Positions 44,298-52,900 of a stretch of 64,000 bases of DNA are shown one piece after another. Every line of letters begins with the position of its first letter. Positions within the stretch are counted from its first letter, which is position 1. A program made the translations under genes and the position numbers. Source of the DNA: Lactobacillus sp. (GTDB lineage: Bacteria; Bacillota; Bacilli; Lactobacillales; Lactobacillaceae); the NCBI GenBank assembly GCA_022483245.1, contig JAKVNR010000001.1, positions 124,001-188,000 of the forward strand, written 5' to 3'. The notes beneath the pieces are model-generated. The model had not been told where the DNA came from. It ran no database searches and saw only the letters and a program-made list of their open reading frames with translations.

Positions 44298-44894
44298 ATG
44301 TTGCAAGTTGATCGCATCAATCAAAATACTCTGCGAGTTCGCATGGATGCAGCTGAGTTAAAAAAGCGTGGCATTACTATGCTGGATTTGCTCGGCAATA
44401 AATCTGACATTCAAAAATTCTTCTATTCTATTTTAGAAGAAGTTGATAAAGATCATCTTTTTGCTGGAACAGATGCGGTAACTTTCCAAGTGATGCCAAA
44501 TGGCAATGGCCTTGAGCTATTGATTTCTAAAGTAAATGGCGGTGCTGGTGCTTTTAATCAACAGCCAGCTCCTGCGCCAGTCAGCACGCAAGCAATCGTT
44601 AAAGACAATCGCCGCGTCTTTAAGTTAGCTAGTCTTGAAGCCGTTATAGCTTTGGCTGACAGTTTGCAAGTGCAAGACCTCGCGGCTAGTTTGTATAAAT
44701 CGGGTAGGGATTATTATTTAGAATTAGCTTTCTTAGATGATAATTACGCGGAAATGAAACCGCAGGATGCCTGGGCAATTGCCAATGAATTCGGTGAAGG
44801 CATGAGCGATCAGGAATTTACTGACATTAAGACTACAGCTAAGTGTTTGTTGCCACAGGATGCCTTAGCTAGTTTACGTTCATATTTCTCATAG
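44298..44894 (+). CDS. mecA: Adapter protein MecA
   Basis: This 198-residue adapter delivers substrates such as ComK/ComX-type regulators to ClpCP. The N-terminal domain (LQVDRINQNTLRVRMDAAELKKRGITMLDLLGNKSDIQKFFYSILEE, residues 2-50) binds substrate. The C-terminal domain (about 105-198, VFKLASLEAVIALADSLQ...) binds Clp ATPase. AGGTGGTG precedes the ATG. It lies between spx and coiA as in other lactobacilli. Confidence 0.92.
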   Translation: MLQVDRINQNTLRVRMDAAELKKRGITMLDLLGNKSDIQKFFYSILEEVDKDHLFAGTDAVTFQVMPNGNGLELLISKVNGGAGAFNQQPAPAPVSTQAIVKDNRRVFKLASLEAVIALADSLQVQDLAASLYKSGRDYYLELAFLDDNYAEMKPQDAWAIANEFGEGMSDQEFTDIKTTAKCLLPQDALASLRSYFS

Positions 44895-44921
44895 AACAGT
44901 CCATAAATTGTTAAAAGAAAT

Positions 44922-44952
44922 AAAAAGAGCAAGTTTAAACTTGCTCTTTTTT
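44922..44952 (+). terminator. Terminator of mecA
   Basis: AAAAAGAGCAAGTTT / AAACTTGCTCTTTTT, perfect. Its T run is the start of the coiA promoter element. Confidence 0.88.
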
Positions 44953-44968
44953 GCGTATATAAAGTTAG
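44947..44968 (+). promoter_or_regulatory. coiA: Putative competence-sigma promoter of coiA
   Basis: TTTTTTGCGTATATAAAGTTAG recurs almost exactly before recA (60428). The 11 bases GCGTATATAAA and the following TTAG are outside the preceding terminators, so the match is not a terminator artefact. Its position suits a single-element promoter like the streptococcal cin-box (TACGAATA). Recognition by a ComX/SigH factor is inferred. Confidence 0.55.
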
Positions 44969-44979
44969 GAGGGATAAAA

Positions 44980-45813
44980 ATGTATGCAGCTTTGCGTCAC
45001 CAGCAGTTAGTATTAGCCCGAACCGAGGCGTACAAGCACTGGCATTCACCTAAGCCAACTTACCGTTGTCCGCACTGCAGCCATGAAGTGGTTTTGATCA
45101 TTGCTGAAGCTAAGACGCCATATTTTCAGCATTTGAATTTGAAAGGCAGCGGCGGTGAAAAAAACGAGCATGCTTTAGGCAAGCGAGCAGTGAAAGCTGC
45201 CTTAACAGCAGCTGGTTGGCCAGCCCAATTAGAAGTGCCTTTAGCGAATGGGCAAATTCGAGCTGATGTCTTAGCCAGCCCTAAATTAGCGTTTGAAATT
45301 CAGTGCGCGCCTCTTAGCCAGACTGAATTTAGCCATCGCCATCACTGCTATCAGCAGGTGCAGATTATGGATGTGTGGTTAGTAGGTCAGCGGCATTTTT
45401 TAGGCACTAAAATAAAAAAGACGCAGGTGATTTTCCTACGTTTTAATAAGCGATGGCATTGGTATTATTTAGAACTTGATGTTAAACGGAATATCTTGCG
45501 TTTGCAATATAATTTGCAACAAACAGCCTGGCAGCAGCGTTTATGCCGGCAGCAGCAAGAATTTGCGCTAGACGAGCTCGGACTACAGGCCCTCTGGCAA
45601 TTCCATCCAATTTTGCGTTCTTATCAAGCTCAGCCCAAAGCTGAATACTTTTATCTGCAAAAGCAACTAACTCAAAAAACTAAGCTTGGTCTGGAACTAG
45701 GGGAGTATTTATATCTGCGAAAGCAAACTTCAGCTGATTTACCCGCTGCTGCTTTTTCCAGCTGGCAAGTACCGGGTGCTAATTATGATTGGACCCTGCT
45801 TGATCTAGATTAA
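44980..45813 (+). CDS. coiA: Competence protein CoiA
   Basis: A 277-residue CoiA family protein, needed after DNA uptake for recombination in streptococci. It has a zinc-like YRCPHCSHEVVL segment near residue 24, EKNEHALGKRAVK, and the nuclease core VPLANGQIRADVLASPKLAFEIQCAPLS (D and E-x-Q of a PD-(D/E)xK-like fold) near 90. It is shorter than many CoiA proteins (over 300) at the C-terminus. I start at 44980 because AGGAGGG is 6 bp upstream. Its end overlaps the convergent spxH-like gene by 9 bp. Confidence 0.9.
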   Translation: MYAALRHQQLVLARTEAYKHWHSPKPTYRCPHCSHEVVLIIAEAKTPYFQHLNLKGSGGEKNEHALGKRAVKAALTAAGWPAQLEVPLANGQIRADVLASPKLAFEIQCAPLSQTEFSHRHHCYQQVQIMDVWLVGQRHFLGTKIKKTQVIFLRFNKRWHWYYLELDVKRNILRLQYNLQQTAWQQRLCRQQQEFALDELGLQALWQFHPILRSYQAQPKAEYFYLQKQLTQKTKLGLELGEYLYLRKQTSADLPAAAFSSWQVPGANYDWTLLDLD

Positions 45814-46389
45814 ATGTATTTGCTGTGAATTGTTAGTTGTCAAAACTGGCGCCAAATCGCTACGGCTAATTGCACCCTCGAAGATGTAACCAGTTTTGTT
45901 TTGAGCATAGTTGTAAATAACTGTTGTTGGCGTGGTTTGAATGCCAAACTGAGCAACGATTTGTTTGTCTTTTTCTATCGCTTTGCTGACAAACGGACTG
46001 TGGTAATGACTGGCAATATTTTCTGGTTTAACGTCTAACTGTTCAAGCAGCTGATTAGCCAGTAGCTGCGAAAAAGCTTCTTGTTTGGCTAATTTGGCCT
46101 GCAAGTCAAAGATAAAGCTTCTGGCTTTTTTATTGCCAGCTAGCATCTTTAAAGTATAGAAATCAGTTTGTGCTTGCCTCATGGCTTCGGCTGCTTGATT
46201 GAATTCATCCAAGCAGTTGCCACTACAGCCGCGCCGCATTAAATAAGTTTTGATATTATCAAGGGAAACAACCGGCACCATGTGATATGACGCGCTTAAA
46301 TTATGTTCATTTAAGGCTGAAATAACTGTTTGCTCATTGTGGTAACACAGGGTTCCCAAAGGATTGATAAAAAAGAAAACTTCGAACAT
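45805..46389 (-). CDS. spxH: DsbA-family protein, SpxH (YjbH)-like
   Basis: This 194-residue thioredoxin-fold protein starts MFEVFFFINPLGTLCYHNEQTV; in Bacillus YjbH the same place is a CxxC in PLCPECW. Here the first Cys is Gly (GTLC), so only one Cys remains. The rest keeps the helical insert and the cis-Pro loop TTPTTVIYN near 165. YjbH/SpxH is the adapter that hands Spx to ClpXP, which fits the spx-mecA-coiA neighbourhood. AGGAGGAG before the ATG at 46389 fixes the start. Confidence 0.75.
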   Translation of the reverse strand: MFEVFFFINPLGTLCYHNEQTVISALNEHNLSASYHMVPVVSLDNIKTYLMRRGCSGNCLDEFNQAAEAMRQAQTDFYTLKMLAGNKKARSFIFDLQAKLAKQEAFSQLLANQLLEQLDVKPENIASHYHSPFVSKAIEKDKQIVAQFGIQTTPTTVIYNYAQNKTGYIFEGAISRSDLAPVLTTNNSQQIHLI

Positions 46390-46439
46390 AGGCTCCTCCT
46401 GCTTTGTCACTTTAGCAGATTAAAAAGCAATAGGACAAC

Positions 46440-47054
46440 TTAAATGCTCACGCGATGTTGCGTGGCACGGTCAACTTTATTTTGATTGCATTGGTTTGCG
46501 TCAGGGTGAAAATTAAATTTAGCTTGAATTTCTTGGCTGGCTTGCTGAATTGCAGCTGGCTGATGATTTTCAATTTATAATTCGTAATCGGTACTTCCAT
46601 CAGGATAAACAGTTTTATCCAAGGTTAATTCACAGTCGCCAGGCCCAGTTAATAAATGCCGCTGAGTTTTGCTCCATGAGAATTGCTTAAGCTGCGGCAA
46701 TAAATTAGCAAAATTTTGCTGCAGGTAGTGTCCAACTTGGCCTTCCATAAACAGGCCTGCCTGCTGAACTAGTTGCTGAGCCTGACCTAAGTCAAGCTCG
46801 TCATTAATTTCGATTACTTCGTGGTAAGTTGATTGCCGCGGCCTCGGATCAGGCGTTTTCAATGTTTCTTCAGCGCGATCGCTGAACAGACGAATCCGCA
46901 GGCCGCAGTGCTGCTTTCGTAAACTAAAATCAGGAGTATCGTAATAATAATTTGCTTGCTCAAAACTTCGCTTCAATGGATAAGTTTTCAGCAATTGCTG
47001 ATATAAATCTGGCGGCAACAAATATTTGGCTTCAATTTCCTGATTTTTAGACAT
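46440..47054 (-). pseudogene. CYTH domain (YjbK-like) gene with in-frame stop
   Basis: Reading from the ATG at 47054 gives MSKNQEIEAKYLL..., the ExExK motif of the CYTH fold (inorganic polyphosphate/triphosphate or nucleotide cyclases), through RRIRLF-like, LRIRLFSDR and LTLDKTVYPDGSTDYEL, then a TAA at 46575-46577. In the same frame the code continues without shift for 44 codons (ending RATQHRVSI) to a second stop at 46440. CYTH proteins normally have ELE(V/I)E at this point; GAA changed to TAA would give the stop. The full frame is 203 residues, close to the 190 of B. subtilis YjbK. Confidence 0.75.
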
Positions 47055-47138
47055 GATCTTTTCCTTTCTGGTGCTGACTTTATTATAATGAATAGGGATT
47101 AATAATTGTGGTTGAAAGTATTGAATAAGGCAAAAGCA

Positions 47139-47630
47139 ATGAAGGCAATTTTTCCCGGATCATTTGATCCCATTACTAATGGCCATTTAGCGTTAATAAA
47201 ACGGGCAGCAGCTGTTTTTGATGAAGTCGTAGTGGTGGTTGCAAATAATCAAAGCAAGCATCAACTATTTAATGAACAAGAGCGGCTTGCTTTAGTCGCA
47301 GCAGCTGTAAAATCTCTGTCAAACGTCACGGCTTTGCGCCCGCGGCGGCAAGAGTTGACTGTGCAGGTTGCTCAGAGGGTCGGAGCCCAAGTAATTATCC
47401 GCGGGGTCCGCAATGAAACGGATTTTTCATTTGAGCAGGCAATTGCAGCTGTCAATAAGGATTTAGCACCAGATGTTGAAACGCTGCTCCTGCCTAGCCA
47501 AGGAAAATATCAACAGCTTTCATCCACATTAGTGCGTGAGATTGCCAGCTACGGCGGCGATGTATCTACCTTAGTACCGCCAGCAGTCCAAGCAGCTTTA
47601 CTTAAACAAGAAGATAGAATAGGTGATTAA
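47139..47630 (+). CDS. coaD: Phosphopantetheine adenylyltransferase
   Basis: A 163-residue enzyme making dephospho-CoA from 4-phosphopantetheine and ATP. The nucleotidyl-transferase motif GSFDPITNGHLALIKRAAAVFDEVVV is at residues 7-32, with VIIRGVRNETDFSFEQAIA near 90 and LSSTLVREIA near 127. I start at 47139. It is transcribed with relQ, nadK and the pseudouridine synthase: coaD ends in TAA two bases before the relQ start. Confidence 0.94.
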   Translation: MKAIFPGSFDPITNGHLALIKRAAAVFDEVVVVVANNQSKHQLFNEQERLALVAAAVKSLSNVTALRPRRQELTVQVAQRVGAQVIIRGVRNETDFSFEQAIAAVNKDLAPDVETLLLPSQGKYQQLSSTLVREIASYGGDVSTLVPPAVQAALLKQEDRIGD

Positions 47631-47631
47631 A

Positions 47632-48258
47632 GTGGACGATTGGGTAAAATTTTTAAGTCCATATCATGAAGCTGTCGATGAATTAAAAGTGAAATTTAGA
47701 TCGTTGCGACAAAGCTTTTTGACAAATAATGAACACTCGCCCATTGAATTTGTCACGGGACGGGTTAAGACAGTTGAGTCGATTAAAGAAAAAATGCGGC
47801 GCCGCTATATCGATGAATCGGTAATTGAAACTGACATGCAAGATATTGCTGGTATTCGGATCATGTGTCAATTTGTCGATGACATCTATACAGTCGTTGA
47901 CCTAATTCACCAGCGCTCGGATATGGAAGTGATTGAGGAGCGAGACTATGTGCAAAATGCTAAGCCGTCAGGCTACCGTTCATATCACATGGTTATTTCC
48001 TATCCAGTGTTCTTGCCGACCGGGAAAAAAGATTTAATTGCCGAAATTCAAATTAGAACGCTAGCCATGAACTTTTGGGCGACGGTTGAGCACTCGCTGA
48101 ATTATAAGTATCAAGGCAAGTATCCAGATGATGTCTCAAAACGTTTAAAATCAACTGCTGAAGCTGCTTATCAGCTAGACGAAGAAATGTCTTCTATCAA
48201 AGATGAAGTCCAGTCTGCCCAAAAGATTTTTTCTAAGTCAAAGGGTAAGGAAAGCTAA
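47632..48258 (+). CDS. relQ: Small (p)ppGpp synthetase RelQ
   Basis: This 208-residue single-domain alarmone synthetase (YjbM/RelQ) has FVTGRVKTVESIKEKM, DIAGIRIMCQFVDDIYTV, PSGYRSYHMV and EIQIRTLAMNFWATVEHSLNYKY, with no hydrolase domain. It makes (p)ppGpp under wall or amino acid stress. The start is a GTG at 47632 with AGGTGATTAAA upstream; an earlier GTG at 47623 is in frame but less well placed. It is followed directly by nadK. Confidence 0.93.
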   Translation: MDDWVKFLSPYHEAVDELKVKFRSLRQSFLTNNEHSPIEFVTGRVKTVESIKEKMRRRYIDESVIETDMQDIAGIRIMCQFVDDIYTVVDLIHQRSDMEVIEERDYVQNAKPSGYRSYHMVISYPVFLPTGKKDLIAEIQIRTLAMNFWATVEHSLNYKYQGKYPDDVSKRLKSTAEAAYQLDEEMSSIKDEVQSAQKIFSKSKGKES

Positions 48259-49053
48259 ATGAGAGTCGCTCTAGTTTATAATCATCAACCGCAAACATTA
48301 GCTGTCGCGCAAAAATTAGAACATGAATTGCTTGCTAGTGGAATCAAAATCAATGCTGACCAACCTAATGTGGTCATTAGTATTGGCGGTGATGGAACGC
48401 TGCTTAGTGCTTTTCATCGCTATTTACCGTTGATTGATGATGTGCGCTTTATTGGGGTGCATACTGGTCATTTGGGTTTTTATACTGATTGGCGTGATTT
48501 TGAATTAGCTGAGTTGGTGAAAGCGTTAAAACAACGACAGCCAGAAACTGTTAGCTATCCGCTTTTAGAAGTTCGGGTCAAAGAAGACCATCGCGTGCGC
48601 TACTACACTGCTTTAAATGAAGCTTCGATTAAAGGTGGTTATAAAACGCTAGAAGCTGAAGTTGATATTAAAGGACAATTTTTTGAGAATTTTCGTGGGG
48701 ATGGACTCTGCGTGTCAACTCCAACCGGTTCGACCGCTTACAGTAAATCTTTAGGTGGAGCGGTAATTCACCCCACACTAAAAGCCCTGCAAATGACCGA
48801 AATTGCCTCGCTGAACAATCGCTTGTTCAGAACTTTGTCAGCGCCAGTAGTTATTCCGCCAGATCAGTGGATTACGCTCAAACCTAAAGCACGGCCTGAT
48901 TTGCTGTTGGTTGTCGATGGTCACCGAGTTCGGCACCGTCAAATTAGTGAGCTCGACTTTTCAATTTCAAAACATATGATTCATTTTGATCGTTTTAAGT
49001 ATACGCATTTTTGGAACCGAGTGCGTGATTCTTTCTTAGGACAAGATTCATGA
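48259..49053 (+). CDS. nadK: NAD kinase
   Basis: A 264-residue enzyme forming NADP from NAD. It shows the ISIGGDGTLLSAFH motif near residue 36 and the substrate motif TPTGSTAYSKSLGG near 155. The order relQ-nadK-rluD is conserved in Firmicutes. Its stop overlaps the next start by 4 bp (ATGA). Confidence 0.94.
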   Translation: MRVALVYNHQPQTLAVAQKLEHELLASGIKINADQPNVVISIGGDGTLLSAFHRYLPLIDDVRFIGVHTGHLGFYTDWRDFELAELVKALKQRQPETVSYPLLEVRVKEDHRVRYYTALNEASIKGGYKTLEAEVDIKGQFFENFRGDGLCVSTPTGSTAYSKSLGGAVIHPTLKALQMTEIASLNNRLFRTLSAPVVIPPDQWITLKPKARPDLLLVVDGHRVRHRQISELDFSISKHMIHFDRFKYTHFWNRVRDSFLGQDS

Positions 49054-49937
49054 TAAATTTTTTTAAAGAACAGGTTTCCGCAAATGATCCACACGTGTTG
49101 GGTCATTTTTTGCTGAAACGAGGATTTTCCAGACGATCGCTGAAATTTGCCCGCTATCACAATGGCTTGATTTTAGTTAACCACCGGCGGCGATATCTAA
49201 GCTTCCACCTGCAAACAGGGGATGAGGTAATTTTTGTGCCGGGGCAGGAAAAGCCCAACCCATATTTGGTGCCAATCAAAGGCCCACTGCAAATCGTGCA
49301 GGAAACAAACAATTATTTGCTGATCAATAAACCAGCCGGACTGCTAACAATTCCTTCACGCTATGAAGATCGCCAATCATTGGTTAATTATTTGCTGGCC
49401 TATTTTGAAGAATTAGGCTTAACAACTCGTCCGCATATAGTGACGCGTTTAGATCGCCAAACAAGTGGTTTAGTTTTAGTTGGTAAAAATGGCGTTGCTC
49501 AGAGTCAATTTAGTCAACAGTCTGCTGATCAGCTGCAAAAAAAATACCATGCAATTGTGCATGGCAATTTTGATGAATGGACGGGTAGAGTTGATCTCGC
49601 GATTAGTCAAGTGAATAAAACCGTTAGGCGGCGGGTTGCTCCGCACGGTCAAAGCGCGGTGACGTTGTATCAGGTGCTTGATCAGGTGCCGGGAGCTAGC
49701 TTAGTTTCTTTGCGGCTGATGACAGGCCGGACGCATCAGATCCGCGTCCACATGCAGGCGATTGGACACCCGCTTTATGGTGACCAATTATATGGTCGTC
49801 CTGATGACTTTCACCGCCAAGCTCTAAACGCGTATTCCCTGCACTTCTTTGATCCATTTTCTAAACAGGAAAAAGCTGTCGAGGTTCCTGATCCAACCGA
49901 TATGCAGCAATTATGGCGACGGCTTAAGAACGATTAG
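49050..49937 (+). CDS. RluA-family pseudouridine synthase
   Basis: A 295-residue enzyme. The N-terminal part (about 1-60) is an S4-like RNA-binding region; the catalytic Asp is in VTRLDRQTSGLVLVGKN near residue 134, and GRTHQIRVHMQAIGHPLYGD is near 230. It is the YjbO/RluD orthologue of the relQ-nadK cluster and modifies rRNA or tRNA uridines at an unknown site. Its end overlaps the convergent VTT gene by 14 bp. Confidence 0.9.
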   Translation: MINFFKEQVSANDPHVLGHFLLKRGFSRRSLKFARYHNGLILVNHRRRYLSFHLQTGDEVIFVPGQEKPNPYLVPIKGPLQIVQETNNYLLINKPAGLLTIPSRYEDRQSLVNYLLAYFEELGLTTRPHIVTRLDRQTSGLVLVGKNGVAQSQFSQQSADQLQKKYHAIVHGNFDEWTGRVDLAISQVNKTVRRRVAPHGQSAVTLYQVLDQVPGASLVSLRLMTGRTHQIRVHMQAIGHPLYGDQLYGRPDDFHRQALNAYSLHFFDPFSKQEKAVEVPDPTDMQQLWRRLKND

Positions 49938-50619
49938 CACTTTTGCGTTTGGTAATAATTAGGATTAAGTCTAAGCCGATTAAGAGGCAGATGCAGACTG
50001 CAAAAATGAGCAGCCTTTTCCAGTCTAAGTGAAGTAGGGCATCGCCACCGAAAGCGTATAAAAAACTGGCTGGCAAGGTACCACAAATAATCGGCAACAT
50101 GCGCTGCTGCCAACTTGGCAGCAAGTTAATCGAAGCATAGGCAGCGGTCACACTGGGAATAATTGGAATCGCGTAGGCTAGCGTTAAACTAAAATATGGA
50201 CTGCTAGCAGAAGCTGCGTCAGTTAATTTTTTGAAAAGATCTGATTTTTGAGTAGCTTGCCGGTGAGTTAATACATTTAACAGGCGCAATAACAAAAATT
50301 GTCCACAAACAGCCGCTAGCCAGTTAACGCCAAAGCCCAGCCAAGGTCCGTAAAGCAGCCCATTTAACACGCAAAAAATGCTATTTGATAAACCTGGGAT
50401 GGCAGTTGCCAAGGTGCTGAGTAGGAAAAGCAAGACCAAGTCGCGCCAGCCATGGTTACGAATTTTGGCTACTAAGAGTTGTTCATTTTTATGATTGAAA
50501 TGAATTAGTAAGTTTAGTTCTGGAGCATAGTCTAGGTACAGCCGATATAAAATTAACGCACCAATTAAACAGGCAGCGGTAATTAGACAGGTGCGGATAG
50601 TTTTTCGCTTATTCGTAAT
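49924..50619 (-). CDS. VTT/DedA-family membrane protein with apparent ATT start
   Basis: The frame is open from directly after the lactonase stop at 50623. In frame there is no ATG, GTG or TTG until a TTG at 50439, which would cut off the first helix and the loop. AGGAG (in the lactonase end) is 7 nt before an ATT at 50617-50619, giving 231 residues: MTNKRKTIRTCLITAACLIG, a second region with LLVAKIRNHGWRDLVLLFLLST, then VTT features FCVLNGLLYGPWLGFGVNWLA and IIPIIPSVTAAYA-like IPIIPSVTAAYA. VTT/DedA proteins support membrane lipid handling. The ATT start is inferred. Confidence 0.65.
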   Translation of the reverse strand: MTNKRKTIRTCLITAACLIGALILYRLYLDYAPELNLLIHFNHKNEQLLVAKIRNHGWRDLVLLFLLSTLATAIPGLSNSIFCVLNGLLYGPWLGFGVNWLAAVCGQFLLLRLLNVLTHRQATQKSDLFKKLTDAASASSPYFSLTLAYAIPIIPSVTAAYASINLLPSWQQRMLPIICGTLPASFLYAFGGDALLHLDWKRLLIFAVCICLLIGLDLILIITKRKSANRS

Positions 50620-50622
50620 AAT

Positions 50623-51630
50623 TTAACTCCTTTCAAATAAAACGCAGGTTGGCTGTGGTACCGCAACATCTAGCTGCCAGCGGCTTAACAAACCGGTTTC
50701 TGCATTACGACGATAAACAGCTGCGTTATTTGAAGTTTGATTGGCAGCGATAACAAACTGCTGCTGACTGTCCCAATTAAAATCGCGCGGGAAACTGCCA
50801 AAAGTGCTGATTCGCTGAATCAATTCTAAACCGGTCGGTGTAATTTTAAAGACGACTAAGCTATTTTCACCGCGATTGGAAACGTATAAAAAGCGGCCGT
50901 CACGGCTGATGCGGATTGCAGCGGCACCGTTGTGATCATGGAAGGAAGCAGCAGTAGTCGCATAACGCGGTCCTAAACTCAAAACGGCTCCATTTTGCTC
51001 ATAATTTACTACTTGTACTTGGCTGGCTAATTCGCACGCGATATAAATGCGTTGATATTGCCGATCAAAGACTAAATGCCGCGGACCACTGCCAGCAGGC
51101 AATTGCAAATCAGCACTAGGAACTAGTTGATCGTTTTGCAGCTGATAAAAAGCTAGGGAGTCTGTCCCGAGGTCGCAGCAGACCAGATTATTAAATGGCG
51201 TTTCGCCAAAAAAGTGGGGATGAGCTGCTGTTTGCTCTGGCCTAATACTGCTGCCGCGGCGAATCGTTTCAGCTTGTAAAGATAGCTGTCCTTGTAAGTC
51301 ATAGTGATAAACAGCAATTCGGCCGCTATGATAATTGGCCATAAAAAGCAGCTGTTGCTCAGGATCTACTTGCAGGTAGGCAGGCGAAGCTCCCGCTTCT
51401 AGCTGCTGTGATAGGAGCTTTCCATTAATTAATGAATAACAAGCGACTCCGCCCTGATCTGGCAAGCGTTTGATTGCAAAAAGCAAATCGCCGGCTTGCT
51501 GTAAATAAGTAGGGGCCCCAACTTGAATGAAAGGCTTGGGCTGACTTAAGCCAGCCACCGAGTCAAATTCAGCTTGATAAACTCCTGTTCCGCCTTGATC
51601 TGTATAGCCGCCGAATAAAACTTTTGTCAT
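50623..51630 (-). CDS. 6-phosphogluconolactonase-type beta-propeller
   Basis: A 335-residue protein of the lactonase (YbhE/Pgl) family, a seven-bladed propeller: AHPHFFGETPFNN, GSGPRHLVFD and FLYVSNRGENSLVVF are family patterns. It would hydrolyse 6-phosphogluconolactone before the oxidative pentose pathway that feeds phosphoketolase. The downstream VTT gene follows immediately in the same frame. GGAGATCC precedes the ATG at 51630. Confidence 0.85.
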   Translation of the reverse strand: MTKVLFGGYTDQGGTGVYQAEFDSVAGLSQPKPFIQVGAPTYLQQAGDLLFAIKRLPDQGGVACYSLINGKLLSQQLEAGASPAYLQVDPEQQLLFMANYHSGRIAVYHYDLQGQLSLQAETIRRGSSIRPEQTAAHPHFFGETPFNNLVCCDLGTDSLAFYQLQNDQLVPSADLQLPAGSGPRHLVFDRQYQRIYIACELASQVQVVNYEQNGAVLSLGPRYATTAASFHDHNGAAAIRISRDGRFLYVSNRGENSLVVFKITPTGLELIQRISTFGSFPRDFNWDSQQQFVIAANQTSNNAAVYRRNAETGLLSRWQLDVAVPQPTCVLFERS

Positions 51631-51733
51631 GCTGGATCTCCTTTGCTGCCTATTATTTTACTCTATCGCCAGTGGTGTGGGAATGGGCTCTGGTGTGCTA
51701 GAATTTAACACATAAAGAATTGGAGCTGATCTT

Positions 51734-52900
51734 ATGAATCAACAGCCGCCAAAGAATGTTTGGCGCGACTGGTTAGTCAACAACCGTTTTACGATCGCGA
51801 TGATCAACTTACTGTTGTTCTTTCTGGTCATTTTTGTTTTTAATAAAATTTCATTTGTCCTGAATCCTTTTTGGGCATTTTTCAATGCTATTTTTCCACC
51901 ATTATTGCTAGCAGGCCTGCAATACTATTTAATGAATCCAGTTGTTGATTTTTTGCAAAAGCGCTGGCACGTGCCACGCACCGTGACAATTACGATCTTG
52001 TTTGTTTTGTTCGTTCTGTTGCTAGTTTGGTTGTTAAATTGGATTGTGCCAATCGTGCAGCAGCAATTGCAATCGCTGATCAAGAACTGGCCACGCTACT
52101 GGCGTGATGCACAGGCCACGATCCAACACGCTGCTCATGATCCGCACTTGCAGTATATGCATAAGGATTTTAATAAGGCGATCAGCCAGGTGCGCAAGGC
52201 TTTTGCCAATTATGATATGGGTAGCGCGATGTCGAGTATCAACTCAGCAGTCAGCGTAGTTACGATGACATTTATGACCCTGTTAACCGCTCCGTTTGTC
52301 CTGTTCTTTATGTTAAAAGACGGTCATCAATTGCGGCCGGCTATTGCCAAATTTGCTCCTGCTCGTTTTCAAGCATCATTTTCCAAACTGCTTGGCGACA
52401 TTAATCAAGCAGTTGCCCAATATGTACGTGGTCAATTAATCGTGGCTTTTTGGGTAGCCGTGATGTTTGGAGTCGGCTATAGTTTGATAGGTCAAAGTTA
52501 TGCTATTTTGCTAGCCGTGATCGCGGGACTGTGCAACTTAATCCCATATTTTGGGACTTTTATTGCTATGATTCCATCATTGGTGCTAGCAATTATGAAT
52601 TCACCGATGATGCTGGTGAAAGTCTTGATCGTTTTTGCGATTGAACAAACTCTAGAAGGACGGGTCATTAGTCCATTAGTAATGGGCAATAAGATGAAAA
52701 TGCACCCTGTTACAACTATTTTGATTTTGATTGGTGCTAGCGCGGTGGCTGGACTATGGGGCGTTATTTTTGCGATCCCAGTTTACGCGGTAATTAAAAT
52801 TATCGTGCAGCGCGTCTTTAATTATTACCAACGCGTTTCTAGCTTTTATCAAGGGCCAATTGTGGCTGAACCAGAAAGGAAGCCAAAAAAAGATGACTAA
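51734..52900 (+). CDS. AI-2E family transporter (PerM-like)
   Basis: A 388-residue membrane protein with about eight helices in the TerC-like AI-2E/PerM layout: an N-terminal pair, a long cytoplasmic-type middle (about 105-180, with LQSLIKNWPRYWRDAQ), and the C-terminal VAQYVRGQLIVAFWVAVMFGVGY, LIPYFGTFIAMIPS and VISPLVMGNKMKMHPVT. Members export or exchange small molecules or sodium. The ligand is unknown. It overlaps trmL by 8 bp. Confidence 0.85.
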   Translation: MNQQPPKNVWRDWLVNNRFTIAMINLLLFFLVIFVFNKISFVLNPFWAFFNAIFPPLLLAGLQYYLMNPVVDFLQKRWHVPRTVTITILFVLFVLLLVWLLNWIVPIVQQQLQSLIKNWPRYWRDAQATIQHAAHDPHLQYMHKDFNKAISQVRKAFANYDMGSAMSSINSAVSVVTMTFMTLLTAPFVLFFMLKDGHQLRPAIAKFAPARFQASFSKLLGDINQAVAQYVRGQLIVAFWVAVMFGVGYSLIGQSYAILLAVIAGLCNLIPYFGTFIAMIPSLVLAIMNSPMMLVKVLIVFAIEQTLEGRVISPLVMGNKMKMHPVTTILILIGASAVAGLWGVIFAIPVYAVIKIIVQRVFNYYQRVSSFYQGPIVAEPERKPKKDD

